Assembly (NCBI GenBank): GCA_031374115.1
Contig: JANMNO010000181.1
Coordinates: 1 to 21,034, forward strand
DNA from: JAKFWF01 sp031374115
GTDB taxonomy: Bacteria > Pseudomonadota > Alphaproteobacteria > Rhizobiales > Hyphomicrobiaceae
Direction: 5' to 3'
DNA length: 21,034 nucleotides
A program made the translations under genes and the position numbers. Below the pieces are notes generated by a model. It was not told the DNA's origin, searched no databases, and saw only the letters and a list, made by a program, of their open reading frames with translations. Shown one piece after another: positions 14,511-21,034 of the stretch (its first letter is position 1; each line of letters opens with the position of its first letter).

Positions 14511-15637
14511 GGCGCGCCCATCACGTCGATCAGGCGGGCATCGCCAATCTCGAAGCCGACTGAAATGCGTTCGCCCAGGGTATAGCGGCGGTTGCTCGGC
14601 CCCGAAGACAGCCGCACGAGGAGATCGAGGCCGCCCGGCGTGCGCACGGTGTACTTGTCGGATACGCCGATGAAGACGGTTTCGACAACTTCACCTTCGA
14701 GCCGGTTCGCAGCGGTTCGTCCCGTCGAGACGCCGAGGTCAACGAAGCGTTCCGGTCGGATCATGATGCGAGCGCGCTGTCCGGCGGTCGCCGCGAGATC
14801 ATCGCGACCGCTGACTTCGAGCACCGAGCCGTTATCGAGACGCAGACGCACGTTGTGACCACCGGCCTCGACGACGCCTGCGAGGATATTCGACTCGCCG
14901 ATGAAATCCGCGATGAAAGGGTTTGCCGGACTTTCGTAGATGTCGTGCGGCACACCGACCTGCTGGATGCGCCCCTTGTCCATGACCGCGATGCGGTCGG
15001 ACATTACGAGCGCTTCTTCCTGGTCGTGGGTGATGAAGATGGTCGTGAGGCCGAGCTGGCGCTGGAGGCGGCGAACCTCGAGCTGCATCTGCTCGCGGAG
15101 TTTGCGGTCCAGAGCGCCGAACGGCTCGTCGAGAAGCAGAAGACGGGGACGGAACACGATCGCCCGCGCGAGGGCCACACGCTGTTACTGGCCACCCGAC
15201 AGCTGCTTCGGTAGACGTCCGGCGAAGTCGTTGAGCGCCACCATGGCGAGCGCCTCGGCGACGCGAGCGGCAATCTCCGCCTTCGGCAGGCCGCGCATGG
15301 CGAGCGGATAGCCGACATTGCGCTCGACCGTCATGTGAGGGAAGAGCGCATAATTCTGAAAAACCATTCCGATGTTACGCTTCGCCGGATCGAGGTCGGT
15401 GACGTCCGCGTCGTCAATCAAGATGCGCCCCGCGTCGGCGAGTTCGAACCCGGCGATCAGCTTGAGGAGCGTCGTCTTGCCGGAGCCGCTCGGGCCGAGG
15501 ATCGTGACGAACTCACCGGCCGAGACAGCCAAGCTCACGCCCGCAACCGCGTCCACGGCGCCAAAGCGTTTGCGCACGTCGTCGATCCCAAGGTGTCCAG
15601 AACGCAACGCGGCCGAAGACTTGCCATCCCGGGTCAT
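14507..15637 (-). pseudogene. ABC transporter ATPase, PotA-like, with in-frame TAA in the signature motif
   Basis: The full frame is 376 codons with a single interruption. Walker A is GPSGSGKTT at 48-56 and the Q-loop is FQNYALFPHMTV. The signature motif reads LSGGQ-stop-QRVALARA: codon 151 (15185-15187) is TAA where the family has Gln in SGGQQQR. The frame then continues unshifted through Walker B LLLLDEPFGALD, ITHDQEEA and a TOBE domain to TGA at 14507. One C-to-T change (CAA to TAA) explains it. The 150-residue product would lack Walker B, and a reinitiated second half would lack Walker A, so neither hydrolyses ATP alone. ATG 15637 is an uncertain start; a GTG at 15697 is possible. Read-through, recoding or a sequencing error are the alternatives to real inactivation. 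Confidence 0.85.
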
Positions 15638-15704
15638 GCCGAATGCGCCACGCTTCTTGAGTTCAGAGGCCGCTGAGGCACGCTCGGCTCGACGCACATC
15701 GAAC

Positions 15705-16754
15705 TCATTGTTTCGAGAGCATCCATTTGTTCCAGCGTTCGCCCATCTCCGACCCGTTTTTGGTCCACCATTCCTGGTCGAGCCACAGTTGCTTCGCGAG
15801 GTTCTCGGGATAGAGGGGCAGCAACGGCCTGATCTTCTCGGAAACGTACTGGTTGGAGTCGAGGTGCATGCCTGAGTAACCGAGGATCTCGGCATTCGCC
15901 GCCTGCAGTTTCGGATCGCACATCAGTGCCAGTACCTTCCACGTCCAGTACTGGTCCTTCGCACCCTTGGGCACGATCCAGCTGCCTTGTTTCAGGATGC
16001 CGCCATTCCACTCCATGGCAATCGGGGCTCCCTTGCGGATGATGTCGTAGAAGCGGCCGTTCCATCCCGTCGCGAGAACGACCTCCTTGTCGACGAGGAG
16101 CTGTGCCGGCTGCTGGCCCGTGGTCCACCACACGCTGATGTGCTTGTGGATCTCGTCGAGCTTCTTGAAGGCCCGATCAACGTCGAGCGGATATAGCTTA
16201 TCGGGTGTCACGCCGTCAGCCAGCAAGGCGGCTTCAATATTATCGACGGGATGGTTGCGCAGGCTGCGCGGACCTGGAAACTTCTTCACGTCCCAGAAAT
16301 CCGCCCAAGATTGCGGTGCGCCATTCGGAAACGCGTCGGGCCGGAAAGCGATAACGGTCGAATAGGCGCTCGGCGAGAAGACATGGCTCATTTGAGCTTG
16401 CGGCTGAAAGCGCGAACGATCGATAAGTTTTGTGTCGATCGGCTCAGCAAGATTCATTTGGGTGACGCGAAACCCGTCTTGCCCACCGATCTCTGTGATG
16501 TTCCAGGCCACGTTGCCGCTCTCCACCATGGCGCGCAACTTGCCAAAGTCGACGGGACTGGTGTCAACGATTTTTATGCCAGTCTCTTTTTCAAAGAAGT
16601 TGAGATAATTCTCGCGCAAAGACGCCATCTGTGATCCGCCAGAGGCGTTGATGACGAGCTGTTTGGGCTTCGATGGTTCGATTTGCGCTCTTGAGGTTGA
16701 AGGTAGAGCGGTGATCGCTGCCACGCCTACCAGAACGGCCCGTCGTGTGGTCAT
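15705..16754 (-). CDS. Periplasmic substrate-binding protein, PotD-like (second system)
   Basis: A 349-residue extracellular solute-binding protein. The N-terminus MTTRRAVLVGVAAITALPST, with cleavage expected after SRA (about residue 23), contains a twin arginine followed by a short hydrophobic stretch, so Tat export is possible although the motif is incomplete. The mature protein has QLVINASGGSQMASLRENYL and a VFSPSAYSTVIAFRPDAFP segment typical of the PotD family. WDVKKFPGPRSLR and WWTTGQQPAQLL correspond to pocket and hinge regions of that family. GGAG lies eight bases before the ATG. It heads the second operon. Similarity to the binding protein at 9162-10202 is limited to family features, so the ligands may differ. 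Confidence 0.87.
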   Translation of the reverse strand: MTTRRAVLVGVAAITALPSTSRAQIEPSKPKQLVINASGGSQMASLRENYLNFFEKETGIKIVDTSPVDFGKLRAMVESGNVAWNITEIGGQDGFRVTQMNLAEPIDTKLIDRSRFQPQAQMSHVFSPSAYSTVIAFRPDAFPNGAPQSWADFWDVKKFPGPRSLRNHPVDNIEAALLADGVTPDKLYPLDVDRAFKKLDEIHKHISVWWTTGQQPAQLLVDKEVVLATGWNGRFYDIIRKGAPIAMEWNGGILKQGSWIVPKGAKDQYWTWKVLALMCDPKLQAANAEILGYSGMHLDSNQYVSEKIRPLLPLYPENLAKQLWLDQEWWTKNGSEMGERWNKWMLSKQ

Positions 16755-17059
16755 AGTCTACTCCATTTCACGAAGCGCCATGCTTTCGGGCGGCTCCAAT
16801 CCTATGTAAGACTGCAACGGATCTCGTGTCTGGACAAGGCCCAGTCCGCCATCTACGACGAGACATGGCCTCCATCAACATCGTCCGTGCCGACTTCCAC
16901 GGCGACTGGGCCTATGCCATCAGCCCCAACAACCGTCCAGATCGAGCGGTTGGTTCCTGACGGGCCCTTAGGCCAGAGTACACCGTTTGCGTATGACTGC
17001 GGGCGCTGCAAGCAGCAGGCTCAATTTAGAGCGCCAATCCCCCCATTGATCGGTATGCA
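16755..17059. other. Intergenic region upstream of the second operon, with possible gene debris
   Basis: This 305-bp stretch must contain the promoter of the second ABC operon, but no strong promoter or dyad is obvious. On the plus strand, 16865-16960 encodes 31 residues including NIVRADFHGDWAYAIS, which reads like real protein rather than random translation and could be the tail of an old transposase or other gene. I cannot assign it. Confidence 0.3.
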
Positions 17060-17310
17060 CTAAATATGTTTGCGCAGGGCGGCGGAACGATCGTGCGTCG
17101 CGTTTCGAAATCGGGTCGGGGCTAGCGGTTGGGTAAGCTCGGCGATCGTGATGGCGAGCGGGTGCGCAGCGCCAACGATCATCACGCCGACGGTGTCGAT
17201 CAGCGCCAGCTTGGCGGCTTCGACGACGGGTTCATTTAGCGCGGCCACATCGAGGGCCGCCGCGAAGGTGGCGAGGCGCTCGACGATGTCGTGGCGTTCG
17301 GTCGTGAGGG
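17060..17310 (-). pseudogene. N-terminal fragment of a MmgE/PrpD-family protein
   Basis: The minus strand encodes VERLATFAAALDVAALNE, then PVVEAAKLALIDTVGVMIVG and AAHPLAITIAEL. This matches the opening helices of the MmgE/PrpD (2-methylcitrate dehydratase-like) family, where the VVEAAKxALLDTLGV pattern is diagnostic. Family members are about 450 residues; here the match fades after about 60 residues and the frame stops at 17060. No good start codon lies in frame just before it, so the fragment is broken at both ends. Confidence 0.6.
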
Positions 17311-17313
17311 GCG

Positions 17314-17436
17314 GACAGCGTGCATCCTCTGCAGGTAGCGTCGGTATTCGTCGGCTTCCTGCTTGGTGCGCGCCGCGTCCCAGCCGTAGACGTCGGCCAC
17401 GGCCTCTGCAGCCTTGTCGGCGGCGGCGTAACCCAT
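17314..17436 (-). pseudogene. C-terminal fragment, possibly of an FAD glycerol-3-phosphate dehydrogenase
   Basis: Immediately upstream of the PrpD fragment, in another frame, the minus strand encodes MGYAAADKAAEAVADVYGWD followed by AARTKQEADEYRRYLQ. This helical pattern resembles the extreme C-terminus of GlpD-type dehydrogenases (AAxxMAxxLGWDxxRxxxExxxY). Nothing recognisable as the FAD domain lies further upstream. The assignment rests on about 40 residues and is tentative. Confidence 0.35.
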
Positions 17437-17554
17437 TGTAGCGGACGCTGATCGCAACGTCCGACGTTGCGAACCGAGTAGGGTAGTTCGTCATTTCGGA
17501 TATATTGGTGCTCACGGCGCGCGAATCGCCCGATCACAGATTGTCGAGGAAACG

Positions 17555-18183
17555 ATGGGCAGGCTGACGGATCCGACATCGAAATCGGTTGACTACAGCG
17601 ACGTTGACCTGGAAGTCGATCTCTTGGCGTTCTCATTGCTGGAGAACGTTCGTGCGGTCGACTGCTTCGGCCTTATGTCCAGTTACCACGATCTGCACGG
17701 CTCAATCTGCATGTCTCGGGATAGAGACTTCATCTCTCCGACCGTCACGTTCCAAGTGTTCGTTCAGGCCTCCTTCGTTCTCGGCCGGCTTGGTCGTGGG
17801 TGGTCATGGGGGCAGCCGTTCTGGTATTGCGTTCGACAAGTCTTCGAACTCGGCCTAAAGACAGCGATTCAGCAGATTCCCGGTAACTGGCCGAGCAGAC
17901 ACGGCCACAATCTGCGAGCACTGCTGGACGAACTCCGCGGATCCGCCATCGGCATTCAATCCTGCAGGACAGGGAACTCGTTGCGTTCATGAATCGAATG
18001 CACGATGTCGATCCGACTGGCGATGGAGGCCGCTTCCATTTTCACAAGAATGGCCGGCATGCGCTCGCCCCGGTCTGCTGCCTGGATGCCGAGAAGACGC
18101 TCTACTTTGTCGACGTGGTGAACAGGCTTGTTGTCCCGCAGGCCGACGAAATCGCGACGCAGGTGCTCAACGCTGCGGCGTGA
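17555..18183 (+). pseudogene. HEPN-like protein, probably interrupted by one frameshift
   Basis: ATG 17555 is preceded by GAGG six bases upstream. The first frame runs to 17992 and contains FWYCVRQVFELGLKTAIQQI then RHGHNLRALLDELR, resembling the HEPN pattern of a helix with R-x-x-x-E-x-x-x-K followed by GH(D/N)LxxLxxEL. The second frame, reading from before 17950 to 18183, gives ILQDRELVAFMNRMHDVDPT followed by GDGGRFHFHKNG, which fits the DPTGxxxRY segment that commonly follows in such proteins. The first frame loses sense at about 17945-17960. A one-base indel there would join the two into a protein of about 209 residues. HEPN domains are frequent in toxins and defence systems, but the catalytic R-x4-6-H motif is not clearly present, so activity is unknown. 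Base composition looks lower in GC than the operons. Confidence 0.45.
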
Positions 18184-18356
18184 TGCAAATTCAGTTTCGT
18201 CACCCGGACTTGGTTGCGGTCGGTATAGTCTGTTACCTACCGCCGTGGTCCCGACGCGATGGGCCACAAGCGGTCTTCCCAACGCGCGGTTGATACGATG
18301 GCTGGTTGCACTTGAACGACATATTGATGGGTTCGAACTAATCCGAGGGGCGTGCG

Positions 18357-19598
18357 TCAGTCCTGCTGGCGGTTAGCGGCGACTTGGTCCGCAATGTAGG
18401 CAGCATCGTTTACCGCCCCCGCAACAAGCGCCGATCCAATTGAGTAGGTTCTCCTGAGGCCAAGGAAATACAGCCCCCTTCGACTGGTCACGCCACGCTC
18501 GTGGATTGGATCGCCGTTCCCATCCACAATAGGCAACTTGATCCATGAGAAATCGCAGCTATATCCGCTGGCCCACACAACAGATGAGATCCCTTCGTCT
18601 CTGAGATTCAGTTTCAGGATGCCAATCAACTTGTTTGATCCGAACCGTTTTGGTGACGGTAGGACCGGTTCTACTGGCAACGCCGGCTCATGCTGGTTGG
18701 CGTAGTCGTCCATCTGGCTTTTGAACTTGGCATACCAAGCATCGCCTTCCGTCAGCGTCTTATCCAAATCATCATGAAACTCGACTTGCTGCTGATCGGC
18801 GTTCTTGAGGCGACCGGCGAGCATGATCCCGTGAGCGGCATACTGCCGGAGATCAACATCGTGCCCACCGTCAATCGCAGTCACGACGAACCGCAAGTTC
18901 TTGGACTCTGGTGGCATCGCTGTGAGCGGCGTATGCCAATATCCAAGCTTGTCAAACCACCAATAGAAATCACGGCCTCTGTATCGCCGGGGCGTCTTGT
19001 GGAACCGACCGACAGCGAGGAACACCTTGCGACCTCTGCGGTGCAACTCTTCGGCGATTTGAGTGCCTGACGCCCCACTACCAACCACGAGAACTGCACC
19101 CTGTGGTAATTGGGAGGGATTGCGATAATCGCGCGCATGAATCTGAAACATTTCCGAAGGAAGATCGCGGCTCAGCGAAGGTATCTTGGGAGCTTAGAAC
19201 GGCCCAGTCGCGATGATGACGTTCTTCACCTCGATCACGCCGCCCGACGTATCCAGGGTCATAGAGCGGTGGCCCTCGGAATCACGCAAGGCAATCACCT
19301 CGGTGCTGCAACGCACAGGTGCGCGACTAGTTGCAGCGTAGTCCTCGAGGAAGCGGATGAATTCGTCCTTCGATGCGTAGCCATCCGGGTCGGCCCCCTG
19401 ATAGGCATAGCCCGGCAACTGCAGTGACCAATTTGGGAACTGAAAGACGAGGGAATCCCATCGCTCTGTACGCCATCGCTGGGCAACCTGCCCTCGCTCA
19501 AGAACGACGTGCTCTATCCCGTGTTTCGTCAAATAGAAGCTGGCCGCAAGACCTGCATGCCCCGCGCCAACGATCACGGTGTCAATTGCTTCGGTCAT
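18357..19598 (-). pseudogene. Flavin-containing monooxygenase (CzcO-like), split by one in-frame TAA
   Basis: The frame is 413 codons from ATG 19598, where MTEAIDTVIVGAGHAGLAAS begins. FAD motif GAGHAG is at 11-16, followed by YLTKHGIEHVVLERGQVAQR and WDSLVFQFPNWSLQLPG, typical of CzcO-type oxidoreductases. VIIATGPF is then followed by TAA (19194-19196, codon 135) and, in the same frame, APKIPSLS. The family usually has Gln at that place (ATGxFQxPxIP). The second dinucleotide fold LVVGSGASGTQIAEEL (GSGASG at 173-178) and the WASGYSCDFSWIKLP and GLYFLGLRRTYSIGSAL segments are intact to TGA at 18357. One C-to-T transition explains the interruption. An upstream TTG at 19643 is a weaker start. 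GC looks lower than in the ABC operons, suggesting separate acquisition. Confidence 0.8.
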
Positions 19599-19857
19599 CA
19601 AAGCACACGAAAATCGATCATCAGAATTCCAATGCGACACCAATCTGCATCAATTGTTGCTGCCCAGCAACTTCGTCTGCTCCGGGTCTTGGTTGCGTGA
19701 AAACGCTGTTGGGTGGGGTGAGCCGACTTCGGGAACCAGCTTGGCGTTGAATGTAGCATATTTTTCCGCCCTTGACGTCGGAATCCCGCGCTTGAGCTTA
19801 CTGCAGCGCAGCGATCGCTCCCATGAGGTCAGGTGTCCACGCGCGATGGGGCCTGCT
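19599..19857. other. Region between the monooxygenase and the IS1182 transposase
   Basis: This 259-bp stretch should contain the promoter of the monooxygenase gene and the downstream end of the IS1182-family element. I found no complete gene. The boundary of the IS could not be fixed because its other end lies outside the window, so the terminal inverted repeat cannot be paired. Confidence 0.35.
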
Positions 19858-21034
19858 TCACGCCCTCAACGCCGTAATGAGCGGCTTCACGCCGACGATG
19901 TTCATCACCCGCGTTAGATTGTAGGCGAGCACGTGCAGCGCCATCTCGGTGGCGACCTTCGGTAGACGCTTCATCAGGAAATGCGTCGCTCCCATTCGCA
20001 TCTTGAGAGTGCCGAATGGATGCTCGACGGTCTCCCTGCGCGTACGCATGGCGTGCGGGTTTTCATCGAGGCGCTTCTGCGCGGCTTCCATCACGTGCTC
20101 ATGCTCCCAGCGGGAGATCACTCGGTTCTTGGCCCTCGTGCAGCGCGGCTTGAGCAAGCAGGCCTTGCACGCATTCGTGTAGTATCTGCGGATGGCGCGA
20201 CCGGCATCCACGGTGGCCGAATGGTACACCAAAGCTTCGCCCGCCGGGCAGCGATAGACGTCCTCTTGCGCAAGGTAGACGAAGTCGTGCTTGCCGAATT
20301 TCCCGTTCGCTTCCATGCCTGATGTCGCGGGCTTTGGCAGCGTCACGGCGATACCGGCATCGTCACAAGCTTTGATCTCCTCGCCGCTGTAGTAGCCGCG
20401 ATCGGCAACTGCTTCCAACTTGTCGACGCCGAGTACCGCCTTGGCTTGCTTCCCCATATTGGCGAGTTGCGCGCGATCCGTGCCGCTATTCGTCACTTCA
20501 TGCGCGATGATGAGATGGTGCTCGGTGTCGACCGCCGTCTGCACATTGTAACCGACGACACCCGAACCGCGCCCACTCGTCGCCATCGAGCGGCAGTCGG
20601 GATCGGTCAATGAGATCTGCTCGTCGGGCGACGCCAGCATCGCCTTCTCATGGGCTTCGAGTTTCTGAATTTCGTTCGCAAGTTTGGCGAGCTTCTCTTT
20701 GAGATGCGCCGCCTTCGCCGCAAGCGCCTCCGACGGCTCCTGCAGATCGGCGGTATCGAGCTGCGCCAGGTAACGCGCAACACTCTCTTCCAACTGCTGA
20801 CGTCGGCGCTCAACCTTGCCCTTGGTGAAGTTCTTGTCGCGCGTGTTGACCGCCTTGAACTTCGACCCGTCGATGGCGACGCTGGCCTTCGTTAGCAAGC
20901 CCATCTGCCGGCAGAGCTCGACGAACTTCGCGCACACCTTCTTGATGGCGGAGCCGTTGTCGCGGCGAAAATCGGCGATCGTTTTGTCGTCGGGCGCGAG
21001 ACGCCGAAGAAGCCAGATCACTTCCAGATTGCGG
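19858..21034 (-). CDS. IS1182-family transposase (N-terminus beyond window end)
   Basis: The frame stays open to the window edge, so the start is not seen; at least 387 residues are visible counting from an internal GTG at 21021. The visible part begins WLLRRLAPDDKTIADFRRDN, the helical region of IS1182 transposases. On that numbering, catalytic residues are Asp51 (ASVAIDGSKFKAVN), Asp207 (VADRGYYSGEEI) and probably Glu333 (ETVEHPFGTLKMRMG). A lysine/glutamate-rich coiled coil lies at about 70-130, and a cysteine cluster (C258, C285, C288, C294, in YRCPAGE and CKACLLKPRC) resembles a zinc site. No lesion is visible, so the enzyme may be active. The mobile element extends at least over this gene. 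Confidence 0.88.
   Translation of the reverse strand, partial: RNLEVIWLLRRLAPDDKTIADFRRDNGSAIKKVCAKFVELCRQMGLLTKASVAIDGSKFKAVNTRDKNFTKGKVERRRQQLEESVARYLAQLDTADLQEPSEALAAKAAHLKEKLAKLANEIQKLEAHEKAMLASPDEQISLTDPDCRSMATSGRGSGVVGYNVQTAVDTEHHLIIAHEVTNSGTDRAQLANMGKQAKAVLGVDKLEAVADRGYYSGEEIKACDDAGIAVTLPKPATSGMEANGKFGKHDFVYLAQEDVYRCPAGEALVYHSATVDAGRAIRRYYTNACKACLLKPRCTRAKNRVISRWEHEHVMEAAQKRLDENPHAMRTRRETVEHPFGTLKMRMGATHFLMKRLPKVATEMALHVLAYNLTRVMNIVGVKPLITALRA
19858..21034 (-). mobile_element. IS1182-family insertion sequence, partial
   Basis: Defined by its transposase gene. The element's 3' end must lie somewhere between the monooxygenase and 19858; its 5' end is outside the window. No target duplication can be checked from here. 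Confidence 0.65.

Noticed and set aside
11432..16754. Second ABC operon as a recent duplication of the first
   Set aside because: The corresponding proteins share only family motifs and the oxidase types and gene order differ, so they are distinct systems.
18329..18338. GGGTTCGAAC, like a tRNA T-loop
   Set aside because: No acceptor stem, D-arm or anticodon arm can be folded around it, so it is not a tRNA. It could only be a weak hint of an integration site.
1..21034. CRISPR arrays, rRNA, tRNA, riboswitches, replication origins
   Set aside because: No regularly spaced repeats, cloverleaf, or recognisable conserved RNA or iteron pattern was seen on either strand.

Overview
The window is high-GC and dense, with translationally coupled transport and catabolic operons, an HWE-type histidine kinase and two insertion-sequence families. 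This points to an alphaproteobacterium, most likely of the Rhizobiales. Scattered pseudogenes, gene fragments and IS pieces suggest an accessory or decaying region such as a genomic island or plasmid. Taxon and replicon are inferences; no rRNA, tRNA, CRISPR array or replication origin was seen.

Layout. 164-1324 (+) encodes a receiver-HWE kinase hybrid. 1325-1735 holds a fragment of sbcC. 10202 down to 1736 (-) is one long operon: periplasmic binding protein, ABC ATPase, two permeases, a D-amino-acid-oxidase (DAO)-type flavoenzyme, then a trio in hcnA-hcnB-hcnC order ([2Fe-2S] protein, FAD/NAD-type oxidoreductase with a C-terminal Fe-S domain, second DAO-type flavoenzyme). From the ATPase to the last gene every junction overlaps. 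An internally deleted IS630-family element (8542-9162) sits in the stop codon of the binding-protein gene and separates it from the rest. A divergent LysR-family regulator (10360-11287, +) is broken by a nonsense codon and a frameshift. The shared intergenic region contains two dyads of identical architecture.

16754 down to 11432 (-) is a second polyamine/opine-type ABC operon: binding protein, ATPase, two permeases, DAO-family oxidase. Its ATPase has an in-frame TAA in the ABC signature motif. 17060-17436 carries fragments resembling prpD and glpD. 17555-18183 (+) is a frameshifted HEPN-like gene. 18357-19598 (-) is a flavin monooxygenase split by one TAA. 19858 to the window end (-) is an IS1182-family transposase cut by the edge.

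How the genes work together (inference). Both operons look built to import a small cationic or amino-acid-like compound (polyamine, opine or amino-acid derivative) and oxidise its C-N bond with flavoenzymes. The first is complete at the protein level but has lost its local regulator and gained an IS between its first two genes. The second may be transport-dead unless its TAA is read through or another ATPase substitutes.
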